64,000 bases of DNA from Lachnospiraceae bacterium JLR.KK008 (GTDB taxonomy: Bacteria > Bacillota > Clostridia > Lachnospirales > Lachnospiraceae). Of the stretch, positions 1-8,701 are shown piece by piece. Position numbers and translations under genes: made by a program. The notes beneath the pieces were generated by a model, which did not search any database, was not told the DNA's origin, and saw only the letters and a list, made by a program, of their open reading frames with translations. How positions within the stretch are numbered: the stretch's first letter is position 1; each line of letters begins with the position of its first letter. The stretch is from positions 1,792,001 through 1,856,000 of the forward strand of contig CP143548.1 in the NCBI GenBank assembly GCA_037015955.1, read 5' to 3'.

Positions 1-382
1 CAATGGCGAGAATCAGATCGTTGCCATCGTTTACGAGCTTCTCCGCGATTGTCTGACATGCCGACTGATCGTTCTGCGCATTCTGCTGATCGATCTCATA
101 ACTGATACCAGCATCGTTTAATGCCGCCACGAATCCTTCGTTTGCCGCATCCAGAGCCGCATGTTCCACAAGCTGGATCACACCGATCTTATAGGTCTGT
201 CCGTCTGCAGCGCCATCCTCCGCAGCCGCCCCTTCTGCCGCGTCCGCAGCGCCCGATTCTGCCGCCGCTGATTCCTCTGCCACAGCTTCGTTTCCCTCAC
301 CCTGCGCCGCAGTGGAACCACATCCGGTTGCCATCCCGATCACCATCACAGCGGTAAGAGATAATGCCAATAACTTTTTCAT
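1..382 (-). CDS. ABC transporter substrate-binding lipoprotein (partial, C-terminus off window)
   Basis: The start is ATG at 382 behind a GAGGAG ribosome-binding site. The N-terminus is a lipoprotein signal peptide (MKKLLALSLTAVMVIGMA then TGCG), followed by an Ala/Glu/Gly-rich linker of about 40 residues. The mature domain opens with YKIGVIQLVEHAALDAANEG and DQQNAQNDQS, the signature of the TrpX-like substrate-binding family (ABC_sub_bind, PF04392). These proteins bind aromatic amino acids or related ligands outside the membrane and feed an ABC permease. Only about 127 residues are present; the rest and any permease/ATPase lie beyond position 1. The ligand cannot be told from the fragment. 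Confidence 0.85.
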   Translation of the reverse strand, partial: MKKLLALSLTAVMVIGMATGCGSTAAQGEGNEAVAEESAAAESGAADAAEGAAAEDGAADGQTYKIGVIQLVEHAALDAANEGFVAALNDAGISYEIDQQNAQNDQSACQTIAEKLVNDGNDLILAI

Positions 383-408
383 ACGTTCTCTCCTCACTAT
401 TCTCTTCT

Positions 409-434
409 GCGTTGACGCTTTAGTGTGTCAACGC
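409..434. promoter_or_regulatory. 8-bp inverted repeat in the 5' leader of the substrate-binding gene
   Basis: GCGTTGAC (409-416) pairs perfectly with GTCAACGC (427-434) across 10 nt. It lies just downstream of the promoter at 455-483 and upstream of the ribosome-binding site, so it could be a repressor site or a leader hairpin. No known regulator motif was recognised. Confidence 0.45.
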
Positions 435-454
435 ATATTTAAACTACGGGAATA

Positions 455-483
455 ACTATACTCCAAAATGCTCATCCCGTCAA
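455..483 (-). promoter_or_regulatory. sigma-A promoter of the substrate-binding lipoprotein gene
   Basis: On the minus strand there is a -35 TTGACG (483-478), a 17-nt spacer and a -10 TATAGT (460-455), about 75 nt upstream of the ATG at 382. Spacing and hexamers fit a housekeeping promoter. Confidence 0.65.
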
Positions 484-540
484 CTGTTTTCGCCATATTT
501 GTGATCGTTTTCTTTCTGTAAATTGGAGCAACTGCTATTT

Positions 541-2796
541 TTACAGCCTCCGCCAGTCGAAGCTCGACTTCGAATCCATCATACCTCCCATAAAGTATTC
601 GGAAATATCCATATAATTCAAAAGACAGGTAGCACTGTCAGCATCGTTTTGCAGCCATGACGCATGTACTTTCAGCCAGCTGCGAAGCGCCCCGTTAAAA
701 TGCTCTTCCGACAGTTTGGCATGAATGTCATTTCTGTTCAGTTTCTTCATAACACAGTTTTCACACGGCGCATCCTGTCCTGCAAACGCACGGTAACAGT
801 AATCGCCAATCTGCAGATCCGGCAATGCCTCCAGCAGCTTGCGGTTGGCAAAGTTCAGTTCGTAAGTATCACTGTCCACCGTGATAACATAACTGTCAAA
901 ATTGTCAAAAACGCCCAGCTTGTCAAGCATTTTCTTACCCCGCTGATGTCTCTCATACTGAAGGACATACATCTGGAGCAGCTGCAGCACTCTTGCCAGT
1001 TCTTTCTGTTCGTTTCTCTGTAATACCCATTCGCGTCCGCTGCATTCACCGATCAGAAATACACCCACAACTTCTCCCTCAATCATCAAAGGCTGTATGA
1101 GCATCGTATAGATTTTGTTTCGTATCATCTGCGAAGACAATTCCTGTGGAATGTCATCATAGTTGTGAACGACCCGATATTTATCGAGCATATGTAACTG
1201 TTTGAGGAATGTGACCCATTTGAACTCACTGCCGTCGCTTGTCGCTCTGCCTCTCCAGTCATGCCCGCGGTCACAATACTGGAATTCCAGACCTGGCTTT
1301 CCATCCATCCCCTCCAGTGACAGACAGGATTTATGAAACCCATAATGCCTGATAATCAGCTTCAGCACTGCCCGCAGCTGATTCATATTCTGTCTGTTCT
1401 CATTCAGAATCTGCTCCAGCAGATCCTCCAGATTGACGCTGGTACTGATCTCGTCATAGAAATTAATGTTCGGCTTTTCATTGTCCGTCATCGCTTTTCT
1501 GTAAATACCGGAAAGATCATAAATATGGTACCCTTCTTTACCATCCTCTTTCTGGGAATTGACGGCTCTCTCCGCTTTATCAAGCAATTCGGCCCACGTA
1601 TTTCCCTGATAAGGACAGACAGAAACGCCGACGTTGCCAGCCAGCATAAAGCTGTCCTCCCCGCTGCCGAGCGTCACTTCCGTGCTGTGCGCTACCTTGG
1701 CGGCAATCGCATCTACATTGGATACATTGCCGACATTGGGAACGAAAACGACAAACTCATCTTCACTTGCCCGTCCGAGAATATCTACACGGCCCATCCC
1801 CTTCTCTATCTTATCCGCAACATCCTTCAGCACTTTTCTGCCGACTTCTTCACCCAGTGCATCGGCTATAAAACGCAAATTGCCGATATTCACAAGCATA
1901 AACGCATGCACATCGTCCTTGCCTGACTTCTCCAGGATCTGATCGATCTGCGCCCTTGTCTCCGCTTCATTGTACCAGCCTGTGAGGACATCGAGTTTTT
2001 CTTTATCCCGCAGTTCCTTCAGAAGCAGTTTTTTCTCATGAATATCAGAGATCTTACCAACGACATACGTCACATATCCGTCTACCCCGGCGATACTGGA
2101 CGTATGAAAGCTGTACCAGCGTTTTTCTCTGCCGTCTTGTAAGCTGAGCTGTAACTCTACAATATCCGACCGCGGCGTCTTCAATGCCTCCTCCATGACC
2201 TCTCTCAGCTTCCTCACTTCCGGGTCCTTAACCGCATATTCCTGAATCTTCACAAGAAACCGGTCAACAATCTGATTGTTCTCCAATCCATATTCGCTGG
2301 CTTTCTTCACGGAAAATACATCCGTCTTCGCATTATAATCAAACAGAAGCTCGCCCTCTGTTTCTACAAGCATCTGGTACCACTGAGACTGCATACGCAT
2401 CTCGTTCTCCACAAACTTTCTGTCCGTGGCATCGATAAATACGCACAGAATGATCGCTCTGCCATTAGCCTTCTCATACAGGTTGCCACGGACCTGAAGC
2501 CAGCGCAGACTTCCGGAGGCCGTGACCGTACGGAACTCCGTGTCCACAGCGCCATCGTCTTTCAGTATATCTTCCAGCGCCTGCCAGAATTTCGGTTTAT
2601 CTTCCTCTAATATTACGGAAAGCAGATTGTTCACATACTTCATTCCCAGCTCCGGCGTATACCCGAGCATCCGGAATCCTCCGTTGTTCATATAGAGGAG
2701 TTCCATCCGTTCTTCATCGAATGCAAGAAATGCCACCCCTGTCAGCATATTTTCCAACATATCATGTATTGATTCATGATCCAGCTTTTTCGCCAT
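541..2796 (-). CDS. PAS-PAS-GGDEF(degenerate)-GAF signalling protein
   Basis: A 751-aa cytoplasmic protein without membrane segments. A PAS domain covers about residues 10-125 (NNGGFRMLGYTPE, IDATDRK) and a second about 140-255. A GGDEF-fold domain follows at about 270-430 (DVLTGWYNEAETR), then a GAF-like domain at about 450-610. The C-terminal PAS-like segment has a CENC cysteine pair. The active-site loop reads RASEDEF instead of RxGGDEF, so both glycines are lost and diguanylate cyclase activity is unlikely; it may bind nucleotide or act as a scaffold. Start ATG 2796 has GAGGG upstream. The GGDEF family is certain; the signal sensed is unknown. Confidence 0.85.
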   Translation of the reverse strand: MAKKLDHESIHDMLENMLTGVAFLAFDEERMELLYMNNGGFRMLGYTPELGMKYVNNLLSVILEEDKPKFWQALEDILKDDGAVDTEFRTVTASGSLRWLQVRGNLYEKANGRAIILCVFIDATDRKFVENEMRMQSQWYQMLVETEGELLFDYNAKTDVFSVKKASEYGLENNQIVDRFLVKIQEYAVKDPEVRKLREVMEEALKTPRSDIVELQLSLQDGREKRWYSFHTSSIAGVDGYVTYVVGKISDIHEKKLLLKELRDKEKLDVLTGWYNEAETRAQIDQILEKSGKDDVHAFMLVNIGNLRFIADALGEEVGRKVLKDVADKIEKGMGRVDILGRASEDEFVVFVPNVGNVSNVDAIAAKVAHSTEVTLGSGEDSFMLAGNVGVSVCPYQGNTWAELLDKAERAVNSQKEDGKEGYHIYDLSGIYRKAMTDNEKPNINFYDEISTSVNLEDLLEQILNENRQNMNQLRAVLKLIIRHYGFHKSCLSLEGMDGKPGLEFQYCDRGHDWRGRATSDGSEFKWVTFLKQLHMLDKYRVVHNYDDIPQELSSQMIRNKIYTMLIQPLMIEGEVVGVFLIGECSGREWVLQRNEQKELARVLQLLQMYVLQYERHQRGKKMLDKLGVFDNFDSYVITVDSDTYELNFANRKLLEALPDLQIGDYCYRAFAGQDAPCENCVMKKLNRNDIHAKLSEEHFNGALRSWLKVHASWLQNDADSATCLLNYMDISEYFMGGMMDSKSSFDWRRL

Positions 2797-2836
2797 AACG
2801 CCCTCTTCCCCTTCGTAGTGATACCATATACGATTA

Positions 2837-3505
2837 TTATACTTCCTTCTTTACAATATTTCCAGCATCTTTAAAAATACTTTTCTCTGGAACATACCCT
2901 CTTACCCTTGAAAGCGGATAAATATTCGTCTCTCTGCCAACTATACTGCCCGGATTGAGCACGCTGTTACAACCTACCTCCACATGGTCGCCGAGCATCG
3001 CGCCAAACTTTTTCAACCCAGTTTCAATATTTCCTTTCTCCGATTTTACAACGACAAGCGTTTTGTCGCTCTTGACATTCGACGTAATGGAACCGGCCCC
3101 CATGTGCGCCTGAAATCCTAAAATGCTGTCCCCCACATAATTATAGTGTGGCACCTGCACTTTATTGAAAAGGATCACATTTTTCAGTTCCGTCGAATTA
3201 CCGACGACCGCTCCCCGGCCGACTATCGCGTTGCCGCGGATAAATGCACAGTGCCGGACTTCCGCCTCCTCATCGATAATCGCCGGTCCATTAATACAGG
3301 CTGACGGATAAACTTTGGCCGATCTGGCAATCCATATATTGTCCCCTCTTTTTTCAAATCTGTCCTCCGGAAGGGTATTCCCCAGCCTGACGATAAAATC
3401 ACCAATCTTTGGCAACACCTCCCACGGATAGACAACCCCTTCAAAAATCTCTCTTGCGATCGTTTCCTCCAGATTATACAAGTTTAAAATATTCAGATAT
3501 TCCAT
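2837..3505 (-). CDS. left-handed beta-helix (hexapeptide) UDP-GlcNAc pyrophosphorylase-like protein
   Basis: A 222-aa protein. The N-terminal 40 residues (LYNLEETIAREIFEGV) form a small helical cap. After about residue 55 come hexapeptide-repeat turns (IARSAKVYPSACINGPAIID, VGRGAVVGNSTELKN, HMGAGSITSN) typical of LbH acyltransferases. It resembles the C-terminal half of GlmU-like enzymes but lacks the N-terminal nucleotidyltransferase domain, so it probably acylates or scaffolds a nucleotide-sugar substrate. The start has AGGGG 9 nt upstream. It lies 6 bp downstream of topB in the same direction and is probably cotranscribed with it. The substrate is not known. Confidence 0.75.
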   Translation of the reverse strand: MEYLNILNLYNLEETIAREIFEGVVYPWEVLPKIGDFIVRLGNTLPEDRFEKRGDNIWIARSAKVYPSACINGPAIIDEEAEVRHCAFIRGNAIVGRGAVVGNSTELKNVILFNKVQVPHYNYVGDSILGFQAHMGAGSITSNVKSDKTLVVVKSEKGNIETGLKKFGAMLGDHVEVGCNSVLNPGSIVGRETNIYPLSRVRGYVPEKSIFKDAGNIVKKEV

Positions 3506-3511
3506 GCTCTA

Positions 3512-5542
3512 TCACCCCTTATAATTTTTTGCCGCCATATCGTACCTGCCATACAGCCCGCGTCCACTGTCACACTGTCTCACGAGAGCCGTCCTTCTCG
3601 ATACGAAATCGCTGAGCTTTCCCATATATTCTTCCCCGGTTATTGTCCCCGCAGCCACCTGTGTCAGGCCTTTCTCCCAGCTCGCAGTCAGAGCAGGATT
3701 GAGCAACGGCCTGATCGAATAGTCCACGATCTCATAAATCATCTCCCCCAACAGCGTTGGTGTGATGATCTGTGTCTTTTTATTCAAAGCCAGATACTTG
3801 ATCGTTACCAGTTTTTTGAGGATTTCTGCCCGGGTTGCAGAAGTACCGATGCCGCTTCCTTTGATCTGTGCCCGCAGTTCTTCATCCTCGATAAACTGAC
3901 CGGCATTTTCCATCGTCAGAATCAGCGTGCCGGAATTATAACGTTTGGGCGGAGAGGTCTCCCCTTCCTTAATAACAAAGGGCTCCTGGCTGCGCAGCGG
4001 AATCCGCATCCCCTTTTTCAGCGCAGCCAACACGCCAGCCAGCCCGGCATCATCCAAATCGCCTGACTGCTGCGCCTCGTCATCGCTGTCATTTTTCTTT
4101 TCCTTTTCGTCTTTCTTTTTCTGAAATGAGAGCTGTGCGACACTCAGATAGCCTTTTTCTTCCTGTATTTTAAGATTCGTAAAAAATCTTTCATTTTTCA
4201 CTGACAAAGTCAATGTGATCTTCCGGTATACGGCAGCCGGATAAAAAATACTGAGAAACCGTCTGACGATCAGCTCATAGACACGGGCCGCTGTCGGAGC
4301 AATTCCCTGCAGGTTCCCGATCCCCTGACCGGTCGGAATAATCGCATAGTGATCGGTGATCTGCTTGTCATTCACATACCTTGTCTTCTCCAGTCCGCGG
4401 TACATTTTTTTCCGAAGCACTTCCTCCGCAAACTGCACTGTTGTCTGATAGCGGCTTAATCCTCTGATATTTTTTTCAATCTCTTTTGCCACTGCAGACG
4501 AGAGGACTCTGGCATCCGTTCTCGGGTAAGTCGTCAGTTTTTTCTCATACAATTCCTGGACAATCCGCAGTGTCTCGTCAGGGCTGATCTTAAAGAGGCG
4601 GGAACAATCGTTTTGCAGTTCCGCCAGATTATAGAGCAGCGGTGGATTCTTCGTCTCCTTCTTTTTCTCAACCTTCTCCACAACCGCATCTTCCCGCGGT
4701 TCCTTCAGCAGATAATCTGTCAGCTCCTGCGCCTTCTCCTTTTCCCGAAAGCCATTGTCTTTATATAATAACGGAGAGTTCTCATAAAGGCTTCCGGAAG
4801 CGGCACGCCATTCGCCTTCCACCTCCCGGTCTGTCAGACAGAAATTGCCGATCACCCGATAAAATGGTGTCTTGACAAAGGCTCTGATCTCCCGTTCTCT
4901 TTGGACTACCATGCCAAGTACACAGGTCATGACACGCCCTACCGCCACGACTGCCCGGTCGACCTTCAGATAATCTTTCACAGAGTTTCCAAATTTCAGC
5001 GTCAGCGCTCTGGAAAAATTGATGCCCATCAGATAATCTTCCTTGGCCCGCAAATATGCCGCTTCACAGAGATTATCATAGTCAGAGAGATCTTTCGCCT
5101 CCTGAATGCCCCGCAGGATCTCTTCCTCCGTCTGCGAATCAATCCACACACGCCGACGCTGCTTGCCGGTGACGCCTGCCTGCCGCTCCACAAGCCGGTA
5201 AATATATTCTCCCTCTCTTCCGGAGTCAGTACAGACATAGATGATTGCAATGTCGCTTCGCTTTAAGAGGCTGCTGACGATGGCAAACTGCTTTTTCACA
5301 CTCTCTATCACTTCATACCGAAATTCCCCGGGAATAAACGGCAGCGTGTCGAACGACCAGCGACGGTACTTTTCATCATATTTGTCAGGATAACTCATCG
5401 TCACCAGATGCCCCACACACCAGGTAATTACTGCCTCTTCAGACTCCATATAGCCGTTTTTACTGGCCATCCGGTATCCAAGGGCTTTGGCAAATTCTCT
5501 CGCTACACTGGGCTTTTCCGCGATAAATAAATTTTTTCCCAT
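3512..5542 (-). CDS. topB: DNA topoisomerase III
   Basis: A type IA topoisomerase that decatenates DNA. The N-terminal Toprim domain begins KNLFIAEKPSVAREFAKALG and contains the acidic CTDSGREGEYIYR motif near residues 104-116. The catalytic tyrosine sits in TTYPRTDARVL near residue 339. Length is about 676 aa, normal for TopB. An in-frame TTG lies 12 nt further upstream, but ATG 5542 is chosen because TTTTGAGG is placed 7 nt before it; this also removes the overlap with the upstream ATPase gene, which ends at 5551. Chromosomal context suggests a housekeeping copy rather than one from a conjugative element. Confidence 0.93.
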   Translation of the reverse strand: MGKNLFIAEKPSVAREFAKALGYRMASKNGYMESEEAVITWCVGHLVTMSYPDKYDEKYRRWSFDTLPFIPGEFRYEVIESVKKQFAIVSSLLKRSDIAIIYVCTDSGREGEYIYRLVERQAGVTGKQRRRVWIDSQTEEEILRGIQEAKDLSDYDNLCEAAYLRAKEDYLMGINFSRALTLKFGNSVKDYLKVDRAVVAVGRVMTCVLGMVVQREREIRAFVKTPFYRVIGNFCLTDREVEGEWRAASGSLYENSPLLYKDNGFREKEKAQELTDYLLKEPREDAVVEKVEKKKETKNPPLLYNLAELQNDCSRLFKISPDETLRIVQELYEKKLTTYPRTDARVLSSAVAKEIEKNIRGLSRYQTTVQFAEEVLRKKMYRGLEKTRYVNDKQITDHYAIIPTGQGIGNLQGIAPTAARVYELIVRRFLSIFYPAAVYRKITLTLSVKNERFFTNLKIQEEKGYLSVAQLSFQKKKDEKEKKNDSDDEAQQSGDLDDAGLAGVLAALKKGMRIPLRSQEPFVIKEGETSPPKRYNSGTLILTMENAGQFIEDEELRAQIKGSGIGTSATRAEILKKLVTIKYLALNKKTQIITPTLLGEMIYEIVDYSIRPLLNPALTASWEKGLTQVAAGTITGEEYMGKLSDFVSRRTALVRQCDSGRGLYGRYDMAAKNYKG

Positions 5543-5550
5543 TTTAGTCC

Positions 5551-6915
5551 TCAAAATGTATCCAAATCAATCAGATGAAGATCATCCCGCATCTCTGCCT
5601 CCTGTATGAGCTTTTCATCAAAACGGTACGCGGAAAACAGATAGACGTGGTCCGCCGATAATTTAGCCTTTCTGGCACAAAATGCCAGCCATTCATAGTC
5701 TTCATAAGGCATCACCGATGTCTCCCAGTTGCACAGTCCGATCAGCGTATGTCCCTCTTCGTCCTGGGCAATGATGTCAATATTTCCTACTTTTCCGACC
5801 CATTCCCCCGTTTTTGTGTAGACAAAGGGCAGCTCGCCCCGCAGATTCAGATATTCCATATATTCCCTGCACACCTGTCCGAAAACGGAAGCCGTGAAAT
5901 TTCGCAAGTCGGGTTCTATGTAAATATCATAATAGGTCTCCTCATCCAGCATATCCAACCGGCTCATATGCGGATACAGATAACGGAAATAAAAATGTAC
6001 GAACTGATTACAGATCCGGTACACTCCTTTCTGTGCGTTCTCGCGCCCTTCCGTATCATAAGAAAATACTTTTTCCACAATCTCCAGTTCCATCAGATTT
6101 TTCAAATATACACTGATCTTGGCACGGGAAAATCCTGTGTGAAGATACAGATCATTCAGCTTTTGCTTTCCCGAGGCAAGAGCAGTCAGTATCGCATGAT
6201 ACACATAGGTTTCCCGCAGTTCTTCCGCTACCATCCTCAGCGCCTCCTCATGCAGGAAACAGCCTCTTCGCAAAATATAACGGCATATATTATCCCTTAA
6301 AGGCAGTCCTTCCTCAAAATGCTCCCAAAGACCGGGGAATCCACCAAGAACCGCATACGTCTCGATCTGCTGCTGCCTCGTATTATCCGTAAAACGACGC
6401 ACCATATCAAAGAACCGCTTCTCCTTCATCTTCACAAATCCTGAGATCTCGTAAGCGGCTTCCCCGATTTTCTCGATCATGCTGTTTTCGATCCAGCCGA
6501 TGTAAGTCGAGCAAAGCAATACCATCACCTGCTGATTGTTCCACTCATTGTGGAGGAACTGAGTCACTGACTGCATAAATTCCTGGCTCTGTCTGACAAT
6601 ATTATGAAACTCCTCGATCACGATCACTTTCTTTTCCGTCCGTCTTCGGATCATAGAGTCAAACAGCTCTGAAAACGACGGATACTCTTCGAGCGTGGCG
6701 CCTTCCTCTTTCAGTTCATTTCCCCACAGATAGCGCTGCTCTCTTTCCGAACAGGGGCGCGCCCGATAAAACGACTGGGGTTTTCCCTGGCAGAACGCCC
6801 TGAGCAGCTCTGCCATACCGATATTTTTTTGTCCGTATAAAACAATTAACTGACTGCCGTCCGCCTCATAATAACGATTCAGATACTGCAGTTCGGTTCC
6901 TTCTATTTCTGCCAT
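5551..6915 (-). CDS. archaeal-type AAA ATPase with DUF234-like C-terminus
   Basis: About 454 aa. The N-terminal P-loop region reads VLYGQKNIGMAELLRAF where an active member would have GxxxxGKT, so Walker A is degenerate. A Walker B-like strand VIVIEEFHNIV follows near residue 100. The middle contains a winged-helix segment (KLNDLYLHTGFSRAKISVYL), and the C-terminus (FTASVFGQVCREYMEYLN, IDIIAQDEEGHTLIGLC) resembles the DUF234 PD-(D/E)XK-like module of this family. The start at 6915 is preferred over 6936 because AGGTGAGG precedes it and the overlap with the upstream gene disappears. Function is unknown; it may be an inactive ATPase or regulator. It is probably cotranscribed with topB. Confidence 0.75.
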   Translation of the reverse strand: MAEIEGTELQYLNRYYEADGSQLIVLYGQKNIGMAELLRAFCQGKPQSFYRARPCSEREQRYLWGNELKEEGATLEEYPSFSELFDSMIRRRTEKKVIVIEEFHNIVRQSQEFMQSVTQFLHNEWNNQQVMVLLCSTYIGWIENSMIEKIGEAAYEISGFVKMKEKRFFDMVRRFTDNTRQQQIETYAVLGGFPGLWEHFEEGLPLRDNICRYILRRGCFLHEEALRMVAEELRETYVYHAILTALASGKQKLNDLYLHTGFSRAKISVYLKNLMELEIVEKVFSYDTEGRENAQKGVYRICNQFVHFYFRYLYPHMSRLDMLDEETYYDIYIEPDLRNFTASVFGQVCREYMEYLNLRGELPFVYTKTGEWVGKVGNIDIIAQDEEGHTLIGLCNWETSVMPYEDYEWLAFCARKAKLSADHVYLFSAYRFDEKLIQEAEMRDDLHLIDLDTF

Positions 6916-6926
6916 GGCCTCACCTG

Positions 6927-8654
6927 CTACTCCCATATCTGTCTTTCCAGTAATTCTTCGATCTGTTCCCCCGGCATCGGTTTCCCAAGCAGAAATCCCT
7001 GGATATACTCACAGCCGATCTCCTTCAGATAATCAAACTGCTCCTGTTTTTCCACACCTTCCGCGATCGTCTCATAGCCCAGTTTGTTTACCATATTTAC
7101 GATTGACTCAACGATAATATTCCCTGTTTTGTCCTTCAGCATAGAGTCAACAAACGATTTATCGATCTTGATCGCATGGATCGGCAGACTCCGTAAGTAA
7201 GAAAAGGAAGAATAACCTGTTCCGAAATCGTCGATCGCTGTCTGGATGCCATACTGGCGCAAAAGCTCCAGCTTCTTCGTCATGCGCGCAAAATCTTTCA
7301 CTAATATCGTCTCTGTGATCTCCAGCTCGATCTCTTTCGGAGACACCTCATACTGCTTAACGAGCTGAATCAGCCGTCTGGCAAACCCATCCTGAATGAA
7401 ATGGATCGCCGAGATATTCACGGACATCGTCAGGCTGACTCCAAATTTTTTCTTCCACTGTGCAAGAGTGGAAACTGCTTTTTCCACGACCCATTCGCCG
7501 ATGTTGATGATCAGACTGCTTTTCTCAGCGATCGGAATAAATTCTCCCGGACTGATAATCTGCCCTTCTTCATCCCGCCAGCGGATGAGCGCTTCCACGC
7601 CCCGAAGCTGTTTCTTTCTTGTATCATACTGTGGCTGGAAATACAGTAAAAATTCTTTTTCGAAAGCCGCCCCTCTCAGTTTATGTTCGATGCGCGCATT
7701 TTGTATAAAATCATGAATCACCGGTGCATCAAAATAGCGGATGCCGCTTTGATTGTTCTGCTTTACCTTAAACATGACGATTTCCGCACGCTCGATCAAT
7801 TCCAGTGCATTTTCCGCCGCTTCCGGATATTCGGCCACACCGACACTGACCGTGACCGATATTTCATTGCCCATAAGCACGAACGGCTCCTGCAGCCGCT
7901 CATGAATCTGTTGATAAATCCGTTCCATCGTCCGTTCGCCAAGCGGATCATATATCGCCATACAATAGACGTCCGCATTGAGATGAGCACACATAATCGT
8001 TTCATCCGTACACAGCCCCTGCAGAAACTGCCCGAACTGCATGATCATCTCATCTCCTGCCAACATACCGATCCCGTCGTTGATCTTCCGGAAATTATTA
8101 ATATTGATAAAGGCGACACTGATAATCGTCTTTTCCACACTGGCCTTTTCGATCCAGTCCATCAGCCTCTTGATAAAATGGTTTCGGTTGAACAAACCGG
8201 TCAGACTGTCATAATATGCCAGATAATCGAGATCATCCTTCTGCTTTTTATACCTTGTAATGTCCCGGAATCGGAGCAGTTTTTCTTTCGGCCTGCCATG
8301 TGCATCCCGGACTACCTTTACCTTGCATTCCATCCACTGTTCTCTGTCACTGCGGCAAAATTCTCCACAGGCATCGGAACCGCCCCGCTCTTCGACATGG
8401 ATCACTTCTTTGAGAGAGGTCACATCCTCCTCTCTCATAATATAGAACAGTCTGGCAATATCACCGCGGTTCCTGACCGGAAAATCAAAAAAGCTGTCCC
8501 AGTTTCCCACTGTCAAACAGCAATCGTCCTCATAAGAACAGTAGAGAAACGCATTGCTCGATGTGTCTATCATCATCCGGTACATACTACATTCACTGTT
8601 TAATTTCTGGTTCATCGCTTTTAACAGATCGATTTGATATTGTAATTCATCCAC
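6927..8654 (-). CDS. c-di-GMP phosphodiesterase, PAS-GGDEF(degenerate)-EAL
   Basis: A 575-aa soluble protein starting at GTG 8654 behind GGAGG. A PAS-like domain covers about residues 15-130, a GGDEF-fold about 140-300, and an EAL domain about 315-570. The GGDEF active-site loop is NADVY, so it should not make c-di-GMP. The EAL domain keeps its signature residues: GVEALIRW, the Asn of MSVNISA, ELEITET, DDFGTGYSSFSYL, IKIDKSF, AEGVE and IQGFLLGKPM. It is therefore predicted to hydrolyse c-di-GMP to pGpG, with the GGDEF part perhaps acting as a GTP sensor. The 12-bp gap to the ATPase gene suggests an operon. Confidence 0.9.
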   Translation of the reverse strand: MDELQYQIDLLKAMNQKLNSECSMYRMMIDTSSNAFLYCSYEDDCCLTVGNWDSFFDFPVRNRGDIARLFYIMREEDVTSLKEVIHVEERGGSDACGEFCRSDREQWMECKVKVVRDAHGRPKEKLLRFRDITRYKKQKDDLDYLAYYDSLTGLFNRNHFIKRLMDWIEKASVEKTIISVAFININNFRKINDGIGMLAGDEMIMQFGQFLQGLCTDETIMCAHLNADVYCMAIYDPLGERTMERIYQQIHERLQEPFVLMGNEISVTVSVGVAEYPEAAENALELIERAEIVMFKVKQNNQSGIRYFDAPVIHDFIQNARIEHKLRGAAFEKEFLLYFQPQYDTRKKQLRGVEALIRWRDEEGQIISPGEFIPIAEKSSLIINIGEWVVEKAVSTLAQWKKKFGVSLTMSVNISAIHFIQDGFARRLIQLVKQYEVSPKEIELEITETILVKDFARMTKKLELLRQYGIQTAIDDFGTGYSSFSYLRSLPIHAIKIDKSFVDSMLKDKTGNIIVESIVNMVNKLGYETIAEGVEKQEQFDYLKEIGCEYIQGFLLGKPMPGEQIEELLERQIWE

Positions 8655-8701
8655 AGGTTACATTCCTCCTGCTATTACCATCTTTCCCTCTCATTTACCG
8701 G

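Noticed and set aside
1333-1926. 197-codon plus-strand open frame
   Set aside because: Antisense to the PAS-GGDEF gene.
5543-5554. TTG start for topB
   Set aside because: It overlaps the upstream stop codon and lacks a ribosome-binding site; ATG 5542 has one and matches the TopB N-terminus.
7683-8603. 306-codon plus-strand open frame
   Set aside because: Antisense to the EAL gene; composition is that of the complement of a GC-balanced gene.
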